Assembly (NCBI RefSeq): GCF_005843925.1
Contig: NZ_VCBC01000014.1
Coordinates: forward strand, 48,571 to 112,570
DNA from: Thalassotalea litorea
GTDB lineage: Bacteria > Pseudomonadota > Gammaproteobacteria > Enterobacterales > Alteromonadaceae
Direction: 5' to 3'
Length of the DNA: 64,000 nucleotides
The notes below the pieces were generated by a model. That model had not been told where the DNA came from. It saw only the letters and a list, made by a program, of their open reading frames with translations, and did not search any database. Position numbers and translations under genes: made by a program. This document shows, in pieces, positions 9,046-17,964 of the stretch (the stretch's first letter is position 1; each line of letters begins with the position of its first letter).

Positions 9046-9522
9046 ATCTGCAAACTCAGAAAATTGGTCTAAGATACCTTTCATCAGCATTTGACAACGA
9101 CCAACAAACACACTCTGAGGCCTTATAAAATAAAGGGTATAGACGAAACCCGCTTAACTTTTCTCAGCCCAAGACAAACGGCATACTCACAACACATGAT
9201 CGCTGCAGCCTCGTCTAAAACCAGATTGATGCCTACACAGATTCACTACCCTGGAGAAATGGGCATGAAAACATAACATTTTGACATTAAAGGCTTAATA
9301 CCGTTGAAACGGCGGTTACTCGGGAGGTAAAACGCGAATAGGCTCAACCTTATTCAATGCCGGACATAGTAAAACCCGTTGAGTTTTCACTAGTTAAATT
9401 CCAGATATTAAAACAAGCTCGTGCGAGTTGGGTGTTTAACAACTGTGATTTCGTGTGTTGTGATCAAAAATGAGAACTGACCGTTTAATGGTATAGACCA
9501 GTTAGTTAATTGGAATGAATTA

Positions 9523-10056
9523 ATGAGTATTGAATATGAAAAAGTTAAGCGGGACAAGCATATGTTCCAATTACCACCACTACCTTTACTGACCATTTAT
9601 GATGATAATCTCTTTGTCCGAAACGATTACGATATCCTGTCATCGGGACAACGCCAGTACCTTATTCAATTTTTTAAAAAGCTGGGATTTCAACAAACAA
9701 GCGGTAGGTTACTGACGAAAGATGATGTGCGATTGCATTTTCCAAAACCTCAACACATACTCGCGCAGTCTGCGTTCGATCCACAATACTTAACCTTTGC
9801 AAAACGTGACTACTATTTTGTCACCCCCACAACATTTGCAGAAACCATTTTTCAACAAGGATTAAATGGTTTAAACGAAAACTTCCTTAGTGATATTCAT
9901 GCGTTGATAGATACCTGCCCTTTCAACCTTGAATTACTTCGGGACATCAACATCAACAATGCACTCGGCCCTTTCATCAACCGTCATTACACGGAATTAG
10001 AACAATACCAAAGACAGGTCATCGTGGAAAAATTTAAAAACAAAAAGGCGCTTTAG
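9523..10056 (+). CDS. Hypothetical protein, 177 aa
   Basis: Soluble-looking protein of unrecognised family. It has mixed charge, no signal peptide and no transmembrane segment. It is rich in aromatic residues and Gln, with a YDILSSGQRQYLIQFFKKLGF stretch (about 36-56) that looks helical, and a basic C-terminus. The start ATG at 9523 has a weak GGA site about 10 bases upstream; a later ATG at codon 14 is possible. Its coding appearance and isolated position suggest a lineage-specific gene. Confidence 0.6.
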   Translation: MSIEYEKVKRDKHMFQLPPLPLLTIYDDNLFVRNDYDILSSGQRQYLIQFFKKLGFQQTSGRLLTKDDVRLHFPKPQHILAQSAFDPQYLTFAKRDYYFVTPTTFAETIFQQGLNGLNENFLSDIHALIDTCPFNLELLRDININNALGPFINRHYTELEQYQRQVIVEKFKNKKAL

Positions 10057-10335
10057 TAATTGCTTTCGCGATAAACCTGATTCAAAGGAGTATTAAGAAA
10101 TGAAATAACCGCATTAGATAGCGCATAATGTTTATCTTGCAATTGTTATTACAATTATCCTGTTCTCGATAGTTAGTGTGATTAAAGCTGCAAGCGAATA
10201 AAGAGCATTAACGCTCAACAGCCAAATAAAACTCACGTTGTTTTATTACACAAAAACTTTCAGAAAATTTGAATTTATAGCCGATAACTTCCGCGTCCAG
10301 TGCAAACGCGGCATTTAGTGCAATACCAACAATGT

Positions 10336-10704
10336 TTAAAGTTCGTGGTGCACGTGCAATTCAGGCATATGCATTTCAAAAACAATATTATTGTTCTTTA
10401 CTTTAAACGGCCAACGCTCATGCATCGTCTTTTCACGACTATATCCATCGCAACCATAGTAAGTCGACCAAGTATAATCGACGGTCACTTCGCCATTATT
10501 GTGATCAAGCTTCACGTCCGAAATACTTAGGCTTTCCGTTTCTACTAAGGCTCTCAGGTCATATAATTGGCAGACACGGGACATAAATTCATGTAGTTGC
10601 TTTTTATGATGATGAAAATGCCCAAGAATGAGCTCTCTTATTGCATTGTTGCTTGTCAGATCGTGGCCATGGGCATCGATATTTAATAAAACCTTTTCAG
10701 TCAC
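10336..10704 (-). CDS. Hypothetical protein, 122 aa
   Basis: Small cytoplasmic protein of unrecognised family, unusually rich in histidine (HFHHHKKQLH around residues 29-38 and HMPELHVHHEL at the C-terminus). The C-terminal half alternates as beta strands (SISDVKLDHNNGEVTVDYTW). It starts with GTG at 10704, preceded by GGGAG eight bases upstream, which supports this start. The His-rich ends could bind metal, but that is a guess. Confidence 0.6.
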   Translation of the reverse strand: MTEKVLLNIDAHGHDLTSNNAIRELILGHFHHHKKQLHEFMSRVCQLYDLRALVETESLSISDVKLDHNNGEVTVDYTWSTYYGCDGYSREKTMHERWPFKVKNNNIVFEMHMPELHVHHEL

Positions 10705-10968
10705 GGCGATTTTCTCCCAGTCGGTTTGCTACTCTAATTTTGTATCTGTACTAAAATCTGAAGGTTATAGAACACATTGAACATTATGTAAGTCTAACTG
10801 TAAACTTTCATTTTTAACACCATAAAGAGCAACTAAGCCAACGAATAATCGGCAAGAATAGTGAACGCACCTGTTGTTATTATCGCGTTGAGAGGGAATG
10901 CCTAGTGAAAACAACTTTAATCGTTAGCTCTATTCGATTTGTTCAAAGGGTTATTCTTGCCTTATTCA

Positions 10969-11053
10969 AGCCAATTCTTAGAAGCCCCCTTGCATAAGCA
11001 CCTATAGTTACAGCCAATTCTTAGAAGCCCCTTGCACAAGCACCTTTAGTTAC
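10969..11053. repeat. 43-bp tandem direct repeat upstream of the alginate lyase gene
   Basis: Two adjacent copies (10969-11011 and 11012-11053) share AGCCAATTCTTAGAAGCCCC, TTGCAYAAGCACCT and AGTTAC, with one indel and two substitutions. They sit about 200 bp upstream of the PL7 lipoprotein start. The flanking 10705-10968 and 11054-11252 show no gene. Confidence 0.75.
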
Positions 11054-11252
11054 AGCCTAATGTGCTCCGAACTGTCCGCTATAACGTAATCGGGTAAGGG
11101 CATGAATCCTCTCACTTGTCGGGTAAATATGATGAATAAGCATGGTGCTGCCTAAAACCCATCAATTATGCATTACCAATCAAGATTTTTTGTTTTACAT
11201 TGACATCATCATTGGTAAGGTAGACAAATCTCAGTTATTAGAAAAACAAATT

Positions 11253-12620
11253 ATGAAACGATTCACACAACTGGTATTTTTTTCGTTAATCAGTCTATTC
11301 ATTACGGGATGTAATTCATCTTCTGAACCGGAAAAACCCGTTGATAAAACACCGGTTGAGCAAACGCCTGTAGAAACGCAGGAAGTCATCTGCTCGCCAT
11401 TGGCTCGTTTGCCGACGATTGCAGCAAGCGCAAGTGCAGAACTTGAATCGAATGCACCTAGTTTCGCGATTGATGGTCAATTTCTTGTAGAGTCACAATG
11501 GCGGGTAGCGACAGATAACCAAGAGATCGTGCTGACACTCGACAAGATGTCATTAGTCAAAGGTTTATCAATTCTCTGGGACAATCCAGATCAACGCAGT
11601 TATAGTTTTGAAGCCTATACCTCTCAAGACGAAGTGAACTGGGTTTCAGTTCTGGCGCCAAGCACCAGTGACCCGCAATCGAACCGAGCTCAATATACAC
11701 AACTGAGCGAATCTACGGCAAAATACATCAAGTTGGTTGTTCTGGGTAACTCCATCGACACAGAGCACGGTTTAATTGAAATAGAGAGTTTTGGTTGCGT
11801 CAGTAGCAGCGCTTCACAAATTGAGCTAGCGGATTGGTATTTAAGCATTCCGGTAGATGAAAACCTTTATTCAAAGGCAAAAAGCATCAAAGAAGATGAG
11901 CTTAAAGATGGTTATTTTAACCATGAATTTTTCTTTGAAGATATTGAAGGTGGCCTAGTTTTTCGAGCACCCGTCAGTGGTGCTAAGACATCCTCGAATA
12001 CCAAATATACGAGAACCGAGTTACGGGAAATGCTCCGTCGCGGTGACACATCGATTAGCACTCAAGGGGTAAACGAGAATAACTGGGTTTTCTCTTCTGC
12101 ACCACAAGATGACCTTGACCAGGCCGGTGGTATTGACGGAGAGCTGTATGCAGAGCTGGAAGTCAATCATGTCACCACAACTGGCGAACAATGGCAGATC
12201 GGGCGAGTGATTATCGGCCAGATCCACGCCAATGATGATGAGCCAATTCGAGTGTATTATCGAAAACTACCCGACAACGAACGAGGTTCAATCTATCTTG
12301 CCCATGAAATTCTCGGTGGTGATGACATTTACTTCGAAGTGCTGGGTAATCGTTCGCAAAGTGCCGACAACCCAGTCAATGGCATTGGTTTAGAAGAACG
12401 TTTTGCTTATCGAATTAAGGTTATTGGTAATGAACTGACTTTCACTTTGATACGTGAAGGTCAAGATGACATCAGACAAATAATCGATATGACTGACAGT
12501 GGTTATGACCAAGGCGGACAATACATGTACTTTAAAGCCGGTGTATATAACCAAAATAATACTGGAGAAGCGCAAGATTATGTCGAGGCGACCTTCTATA
12601 AAATTGACAATAGCCACTAA
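11253..12620 (+). CDS. Secreted alginate lyase lipoprotein: F5/8C (CBM32-like) + PL7
   Basis: Exported lipoprotein that cleaves alginate by beta-elimination. The start ATG at 11253 gives a lipoprotein signal with lipobox ITGC (Cys20), then a Pro/Glu/Thr linker. A discoidin-type carbohydrate-binding domain follows (about 45-190, with SAELESNAPSFAIDG and RYVKLV-like AKYIKLVV). The PL7 alginate lyase 2 domain spans about 195-455. The PL7 catalytic motifs are intact: RTELREM at 254-260, QIH at 323-325 and YFKAGVYNQ at 426-434. The QIH form usually goes with polyguluronate or mixed-link activity. An upstream in-frame ATG at 11142 would bury the signal peptide and is rejected. It forms a secreted alginate-degradation cluster with the next two genes. 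Confidence 0.93.
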   Translation: MKRFTQLVFFSLISLFITGCNSSSEPEKPVDKTPVEQTPVETQEVICSPLARLPTIAASASAELESNAPSFAIDGQFLVESQWRVATDNQEIVLTLDKMSLVKGLSILWDNPDQRSYSFEAYTSQDEVNWVSVLAPSTSDPQSNRAQYTQLSESTAKYIKLVVLGNSIDTEHGLIEIESFGCVSSSASQIELADWYLSIPVDENLYSKAKSIKEDELKDGYFNHEFFFEDIEGGLVFRAPVSGAKTSSNTKYTRTELREMLRRGDTSISTQGVNENNWVFSSAPQDDLDQAGGIDGELYAELEVNHVTTTGEQWQIGRVIIGQIHANDDEPIRVYYRKLPDNERGSIYLAHEILGGDDIYFEVLGNRSQSADNPVNGIGLEERFAYRIKVIGNELTFTLIREGQDDIRQIIDMTDSGYDQGGQYMYFKAGVYNQNNTGEAQDYVEATFYKIDNSH

Positions 12621-12912
12621 CCTAAAAACCCCTTACTCTCAGCAGCCGTCTGGCACTCAGACGCCTAAACAGTGCGCTTTATCACTCACGATTTAGCGCA
12701 CACCATTCCTGAGTCCATATCCTCAAATACAATTCGTAAAATTAGCCTTGAGTAATTGGCCTTACCAAAAGCACCGAACAGGTTATAATTGATTGCTTAT
12801 TGGCTTGACAGATTGGTGAGATGCTGAGACTATCAATATCAATCTTTTTTGGAAGATTAGCTTTCTACGTAACAAATAAAACCATTAATAAAAAAAAGTG
12901 GGAATAACCAAA

Positions 12913-15222
12913 ATGAAAATAAAAGTGTTGATGGCGTCATCGGCCATGTTGGCGTTGACAGCCTGTAACGACAGTGTTGTATCGGATAGTAGTGGTAATT
13001 CACTCGGTACAGTAGCGTTATCTGGGGATGCATTAGTAGGCTCTGCATTATCTGCAACCGTTTCGGACGGTAATGGTGTTGATGAGGGTAGCATCAGCTA
13101 TACCTGGATGGCTGGCGATATGGTAATTTCAGGCGCAGCATCTAGCTCTTATCTTTTAACCAGTGACGAAGCCGGTTCAAAAATTACCGTTTCTGTTGCT
13201 TATACCGATAACGACGGCTACGACGAAAGCTTCAAGTCAACGGCAAGTTCAACGGTTGAAGTTCCAGCGACAAATGTACCTGGGACTATCACAATTACAG
13301 GTACACTTGAGTCTGGTCAGGTTATTACCGCAAATTTGATGGACGACAACGGTGTTGATCCATCGAACGTTACTTATAGCTGGATGGCTGATGGTACAGA
13401 ATCCATTGGTAGTGATTCCAGCACCTTCCAGTTAACGGATGATCAAGTGGGTAAAACCATTACTGTGACTGCCGATTACGTGGATAACGACGGCTTTGAA
13501 GAAATGATTACATCTGCGGCAACGGCTGCGATAGCACCCAAACCCGATGTGATCCCGCCACAACCAGGTACAATCGTACTGTCTGGTGATGCTCTTGTTG
13601 GTCAAACATTAAATGCTGATGTTTCCGATGTAAACGGCATCGACGGCGACATTACTTATGTATGGATGGCTGACGATATGGTTATTGCCGGCGCGGCAAG
13701 CGAAGACTATATGTTAACAGCTGCTGAGCTAGGTAAAGTTATCTCAGTAAAAGCCACGTATACCGATGGTGACGGTGCCGCTGAAGCGCTGATGACCGAT
13801 ACTGGCGATCGTGTTTATTCTGCAATCGTTAAGAACGAAGCTGAATTAATCGCCGCAGTGGAATCTGCAAGCGAAAATGACTGGATTGCCTTAGCAAGTG
13901 CTAGTGGCGGTGACTATGCTGATATGGCAGCATTAACCATCGATGTCGATGGTTTGGTACTGACTCGCACGATGAGCAGTACAGCTGAAATCAGCGGTAA
14001 TACGTGTATCGAAGTTAAAGGTACGGGTACTACGCTTGATGGCCTAACGTTTAAAGATACCATTTCAATTCCAGAATCTACCTGTGATGGTTCAAGCACC
14101 AGTAACGCCATGATCAAACTTGATGGTGAAGCGGTTATCGTTCGTAACAACACATTTGATGGTTATGCCGGTACGGTTGGTTTTAACGTCATTGAAGTTA
14201 AAGGCGAAGATAATGTTATCGAGCGTAACTTATTTACGGGCTGGGACAGCAGTATTGATAAGAGTGGTGCTATCTCTGTTTACACCGACCAAAAAGAAGG
14301 TGAGAAGGTAAATACAACCATTCAGTATAACCTGTTCAAAGATATGCAAACCGATTCTGGCGATCGTAAAAGTGGCGCGTATGTCATTCAGGTAGGTCGT
14401 TCTACCGGTAACGATGCAACCTTAATGAACAATCACACCATTCAATATAACCGCTTTGACGGTGTTGAAATTGATGAGCGTCTAATCAAGGTTCAGTCAA
14501 GTGCAACGACCATTATGGGTAACACCATTGTTAATTCAACCGGTATGATTTCTGTTGAAAATGGTGGATTTAGCACCGTATCAAACAACGTGATTATCCC
14601 AACGGGTGATGATAGTGATGACGGTGGTATTGCATTTGTATCTATGGGTCATACCATCTCCAACAATTATGTATCCAATGTCAGAACAACCTCTGGTGGT
14701 CGTGGTGCTATCTTTATCCACACTGATAAAGCAGACGATACCTCGAACCAGACGATTATCGCGGATAATGCTGGTGACCCTAGCGTGTTGATTTCACAAG
14801 TAACCGGCAACACGGTATACAATGCTCGTGAAGGCGTTAACTTCGATGAAAAATCTTGTTCTGGTAACGAACGTCCAAGCTTAAACTTTACCGATAACCT
14901 TATTGCCAACATTACCGGAAACAGTAATGCTGAATCATCAAAAGGTACGCTTTCGGTGAAATTTGATAACTCGGGCTGTACTGTTGATGTCCTGACATTT
15001 GCCAACAATCATGTTTATGCAAAAGATGTGACCGATGGTGGTTCCATTGATATTTCGACAACGTCAGGTGCGCTTGATGACGCCGACCTTACTGCAGCGA
15101 ATGCTGATGGTCTGGTAAGTGGCCAAGGCGTTGATGCGGGTATTGGTGCTGATACATCAAAACTCATGTTAATCGAAGAAAGTCAGGTTGGTCCTAACTC
15201 GACCTGGACTGCAGACGATTAA
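12913..15222 (+). CDS. Lipoprotein with three Ig-like repeats and a PL6-like parallel beta-helix
   Basis: A 769-residue exported lipoprotein (lipobox LTAC near residue 17). Three tandem Ig-like repeats, each about 90 residues with a SYTWMAD core, span about 33-300. A right-handed beta-helix of about 460 residues resembles the polysaccharide lyase family 6 / chondroitinase B fold. Beta-helix rungs such as NVIERNLFTGW, TIQYNLFKDM, TIMGNTIVNS and TISNNYVSNV are evident. Where PL6 enzymes carry the catalytic Lys and Arg (EIIS.KSS and LTLRHG), this protein reads RLIKVQSS (Gln528) and ISVENG (Glu549). It may therefore be inactive, act differently, or bind alginate. ATG 12913 is preferred over an in-frame GTG at 12898. 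Its neighbours are two PL7 alginate lyases. Confidence 0.8.
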   Translation: MKIKVLMASSAMLALTACNDSVVSDSSGNSLGTVALSGDALVGSALSATVSDGNGVDEGSISYTWMAGDMVISGAASSSYLLTSDEAGSKITVSVAYTDNDGYDESFKSTASSTVEVPATNVPGTITITGTLESGQVITANLMDDNGVDPSNVTYSWMADGTESIGSDSSTFQLTDDQVGKTITVTADYVDNDGFEEMITSAATAAIAPKPDVIPPQPGTIVLSGDALVGQTLNADVSDVNGIDGDITYVWMADDMVIAGAASEDYMLTAAELGKVISVKATYTDGDGAAEALMTDTGDRVYSAIVKNEAELIAAVESASENDWIALASASGGDYADMAALTIDVDGLVLTRTMSSTAEISGNTCIEVKGTGTTLDGLTFKDTISIPESTCDGSSTSNAMIKLDGEAVIVRNNTFDGYAGTVGFNVIEVKGEDNVIERNLFTGWDSSIDKSGAISVYTDQKEGEKVNTTIQYNLFKDMQTDSGDRKSGAYVIQVGRSTGNDATLMNNHTIQYNRFDGVEIDERLIKVQSSATTIMGNTIVNSTGMISVENGGFSTVSNNVIIPTGDDSDDGGIAFVSMGHTISNNYVSNVRTTSGGRGAIFIHTDKADDTSNQTIIADNAGDPSVLISQVTGNTVYNAREGVNFDEKSCSGNERPSLNFTDNLIANITGNSNAESSKGTLSVKFDNSGCTVDVLTFANNHVYAKDVTDGGSIDISTTSGALDDADLTAANADGLVSGQGVDAGIGADTSKLMLIEESQVGPNSTWTADD

Positions 15223-15235
15223 TCAGTATTAAGTC

Positions 15236-15270
15236 AAAGTAGTCAGTGCTCCCCGTACACTGGCTACTTT
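15236..15270 (+). terminator. Hairpin terminator after the PL6-like gene
   Basis: AAAGTAGTCAGTG pairs with CACTGGCTACTTT with one mismatch, 13 bp past the stop. The following T content is modest (CTTAACTTCT). Confidence 0.5.
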
Positions 15271-15330
15271 CTTAACTTCTCTAAAAGCAACTACCCTTCC
15301 TGTACTAACCGTTAAAGAGGTCATTAGCCA

Positions 15331-16287
15331 ATGTCTCGACCATTACATAAATTAAAACGAATCCAATTTTTTACTGCTTTGCTCAGTGCCATTGTATTTA
15401 TTGGTAGCTCACACGCAGAACCAATGACCAATAGCCGTGGCGAAGTAATTACGTTAGATCCTAATAAAAAACCTTCACAAAATTTTGATTTAAGCGACTG
15501 GAGCATTAGTCTGCCAATCGATACTAACGAAGATGGTATTGCTGACAATGTGCCAGAAACCTATTTATCGAAAGGATTATCGGTAGAACCAATATTCTAT
15601 ACGGCTGCAGATGGCGGTATGGTATTTGCGGCGCCAGTAAAAGGCCCGAAAACATCGAAGAACACTAGTTACACCCGTGCCGAACTCAGAGAAATGCTAC
15701 GCGCTGGTGACAACAGTATTGCCGTAAAAGGCATTACCAAAAATAACTGGGTATTTAGTTCGAACAAGCGACGAATTCGTAAAAAGGCGGGCGCCGTTGA
15801 TGGCGTTCTCGAAGCGACGCTAGCGGTCAATCACGTGACCACTACCGGTGACGCTAAGCAAGTCGGCCGGGTTATTATCGGTCAGATTCACGCCAAAGAT
15901 GACGAGCCGGTACGGTTATATTATCGCAAGCTTCCTAATAATACCCATGGTGCTATTTATATTGCGCATGAGCCATTAACCGGCGATGAACAATGGTATG
16001 ACATGATCGGCTCACGCGCCAGCAACGCGAAAAATGATGAAGACGGCGTGTTACTCGATGAAGTATTCAGTTATCGCATTGATGCCAAAGGCGACTTATT
16101 GACCGTCACCATTATTCGTCCTGGAAAAGAGGATGTGGTTGAAGAAGTCGATATGAGCGATAGTGGTTACAATAAAAGTGACCAATACATGTATTTTAAA
16201 GCGGGTGTGTATAACCAAAATAACACCGGCGAAGACAATGACTTTGTACAGGCGACCTTCTACCAGTTAGATAACAGCCACGATTAG
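15331..16287 (+). CDS. Secreted alginate lyase, PL7
   Basis: A 318-residue exported enzyme with a classical signal peptide (cleavage probably after SSHA, residue 30) and a single PL7 domain. The catalytic motifs are RAELREM (116-122), QIH (185-187) and YFKAGVYNQ (288-296), so it should be active on alginate. It is a paralogue of the PL7 lipoprotein at 11253: long stretches such as VNHVTTTGD and RVIIGQIHA are shared. Unlike that protein it has no lipobox or carbohydrate-binding domain. It may therefore be released from the cell while the other stays membrane-anchored. A GAGG site lies about 12 bases before the ATG. Confidence 0.94.
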   Translation: MSRPLHKLKRIQFFTALLSAIVFIGSSHAEPMTNSRGEVITLDPNKKPSQNFDLSDWSISLPIDTNEDGIADNVPETYLSKGLSVEPIFYTAADGGMVFAAPVKGPKTSKNTSYTRAELREMLRAGDNSIAVKGITKNNWVFSSNKRRIRKKAGAVDGVLEATLAVNHVTTTGDAKQVGRVIIGQIHAKDDEPVRLYYRKLPNNTHGAIYIAHEPLTGDEQWYDMIGSRASNAKNDEDGVLLDEVFSYRIDAKGDLLTVTIIRPGKEDVVEEVDMSDSGYNKSDQYMYFKAGVYNQNNTGEDNDFVQATFYQLDNSHD

Positions 16288-16326
16288 CTGGTTTTACCTG
16301 GCCATAACAATATTCCATTTATATAG

Positions 16327-16354
16327 AAAAGCACCTTAATACGGTGCTTTTTTT
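16327..16354 (+). terminator. Rho-independent terminator after alginate lyase
   Basis: AAAAGCACC / GGTGCTTTT stem around TTAATAC, followed by TTT. The remaining 16355-16746 shows nothing I can support. Confidence 0.9.
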
Positions 16355-16746
16355 ATATAAACGGAATAACAATAAAATAATCGACTTTTCTCAGTCTTCC
16401 TGAGATCAGGCCAATAAATTTTAATACCAAAATCGCTAACCTTGATGGCTCAACAACGGCAAAACACAGCGCGCCTGTGGTGAATATCCCCCTGGTTTCA
16501 GTTACTGGACTAATACTTACCGTTCGTAACAATTTCTCTAAAGTTACTAATCATCCAGAGTAATCGATATAAGGAATAAACCTCGATTGGTGATGCCCAA
16601 GTAGCAACTCAGCATTAACCTATATAACAACGACGCAGCAAGTTGTTGCCATTATATGGACGCTGCACGCCCTAACCTTCTGTCTTTATTATTTTTTTTA
16701 TAAAGTTCGATGTTATTATCAATAGCAGAAAAATTTGCAACCGACT

Positions 16747-16775
16747 GTAACCTTTTTCCTACAGATATAGTCTAT
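16747..16775 (+). promoter_or_regulatory. ECF-sigma type promoter of the sigma/anti-sigma operon
   Basis: GTAACC (-35), a 17-bp spacer starting with a T-run, then GTCTAT (-10). This is the classic signature recognised by autoregulated ECF sigma factors, and it lies 66 bp upstream of the inferred sigma-factor start. Confidence 0.6.
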
Positions 16776-16800
16776 TAGGTTAAATCACAAAAATAATTTT

Positions 16801-16815
16801 GGGAGAATAAGTATT
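16801..16815 (+). promoter_or_regulatory. Ribosome site and likely ATT start of the ECF sigma gene
   Basis: GGGAG at 16801-16805 is correctly spaced only for an in-frame ATT at 16813. From there the frame is open and reads (M)SGFNQLISRSVIEKAQ, which looks like the ordinary N-terminus of an ECF sigma factor. No ATG, GTG or TTG lies between the site and GTG 16846, which is over 40 bases away. Confidence 0.5.
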
Positions 16816-16845
16816 TCCGGTTTTAACCAGCTGATATCGCGAAGC

Positions 16846-17376
16846 GTGATCGAAAAAGCTCAGGCGAACGACCAACAGTCACGCGCGCAGATATATAAAA
16901 CCTATGCTAATGCCTGTTATACATTGGCTTATCGCCTCTGTTACGAACAAATGTTAGCAGAGGACATTGTCTCGGAAGTATTTATAAAAGCCTTCTCGCA
17001 ACTACATCAATTTCGTTTTCAAGGGCCATTTCCCGGTTGGCTGCGCCGCATTGTTGTGCACGAGAGTTTTAATAAGATCAAATCAGAGCGCAAATTCTAC
17101 ACAACCAATGATGAAGAAATATTAGAAATTGAAACGACAGATTTATTTTCCACTAATTGGTTATCGGCTTGTATTGATCTCGACTACTTGCTTAAACAGT
17201 TACCCCCAAAGCAACGAGCGGTTATGATTTTACATGAACTGGAAGGCTTCAAACATAAGGAGATCGCCGAGCTCTTTGGTAAATCAGAAAGCTTTTCAAA
17301 AACGACCCTCACCCGTGCCTATCAATCATTGAAAATGATGGTTACTGAACAGGAACAGCAACATGCACTTAAATGA
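16846..17376 (+). CDS. ECF RNA polymerase sigma factor (sigma-70 family)
   Basis: Extracytoplasmic-function sigma factor that directs RNA polymerase to a small regulon. Region 2 is seen at about residues 10-75 (ACYTLAYRLCYEQMLAEDIVSEVFIKAF and GWLRRIVVHESFNKI). Region 4 is at about 120-165 (LPPKQRAVMILHELEGFKHKEIAELFGKSES, a helix-turn-helix). The first canonical start is GTG 16846, but the true start is probably ATT 16813, 11 codons upstream. The anti-sigma gene overlaps its 3' end by 14 bp, so the two are translationally coupled. An ECF-type promoter lies upstream, so autoregulation is likely. Confidence 0.93.
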   Translation: MIEKAQANDQQSRAQIYKTYANACYTLAYRLCYEQMLAEDIVSEVFIKAFSQLHQFRFQGPFPGWLRRIVVHESFNKIKSERKFYTTNDEEILEIETTDLFSTNWLSACIDLDYLLKQLPPKQRAVMILHELEGFKHKEIAELFGKSESFSKTTLTRAYQSLKMMVTEQEQQHALK

Positions 17377-17938
17377 TCAACAATTATTATCAGCGAACCC
17401 ATCCCATCAGGATCATTTAAACCAATGCCTTAAATGTCAACGAAAAGCGCAACAATTAAGAGGATTCAGGTCTAGACTTGCCGCATTGCCGGAACTAAAC
17501 CTACCGCAGCAAAAACTGCATTTAGTCACTCCGCAACAGCAATGTCCGAAAAATAGGATTAAGCCAGGACAGCTGGAAAGTTCAAATACACTGTTTAGTC
17601 GTTGCAATGAAGTGTTTGGAACACTGGCGGTTGCTTCTGTGGTAATCGCGGTAATATTGTTCGCTCCAGTCTCAATAGCTCCTATCAATCAAAAAACAGA
17701 TAATTTGACTCAATTGATCCAACAAAATTTTGAGTTACAAGAAGCACTCTTAGCACAACAACAAAATGAGCTCAGTCAGATCAACTATCAACTGTTGCTG
17801 CTGGATTCTGAAATACAGAATGCATACTTTCAATATCAACCAGTGGCTAACATTGAGAACTTGTGGATGCAGCGTAAAAAGCTAATAAAACAGCATTTAA
17901 ACAAATCACATGAAGCAAATTTTGTTTTTAGAATATAA
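17363..17938 (+). CDS. Putative zinc-containing anti-sigma factor (membrane)
   Basis: A 191-residue protein overlapping the sigma-factor gene. The N-terminus has a ZAS-like zinc motif, HLNQCLKCQ (His19, Cys22, Cys25 approximately). One transmembrane helix (about 86-105, TLAVASVVIAVILFAPV) follows. The periplasmic region then contains a Gln/Leu-rich coiled-coil stretch (LIQQNFELQEALLAQQQNEL). This layout, a cytoplasmic sigma-binding zinc domain with membrane anchor and periplasmic sensor, is that of anti-sigma factors. It is not closely recognisable as a named member. Confidence 0.75.
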   Translation: MHLNDQQLLSANPSHQDHLNQCLKCQRKAQQLRGFRSRLAALPELNLPQQKLHLVTPQQQCPKNRIKPGQLESSNTLFSRCNEVFGTLAVASVVIAVILFAPVSIAPINQKTDNLTQLIQQNFELQEALLAQQQNELSQINYQLLLLDSEIQNAYFQYQPVANIENLWMQRKKLIKQHLNKSHEANFVFRI

Positions 17939-17964
17939 CCAAGAGCATGTATGAGGACCTCCCT

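Noticed and set aside
9091..9276. Plus-strand 61-codon frame
   Set aside because: No ribosome site and low-complexity, non-coding-like composition.
12898..12912. GTG 12898 as start of the PL6-like gene
   Set aside because: ATG 12913 gives a normal lipoprotein signal and has a GGGA site upstream.
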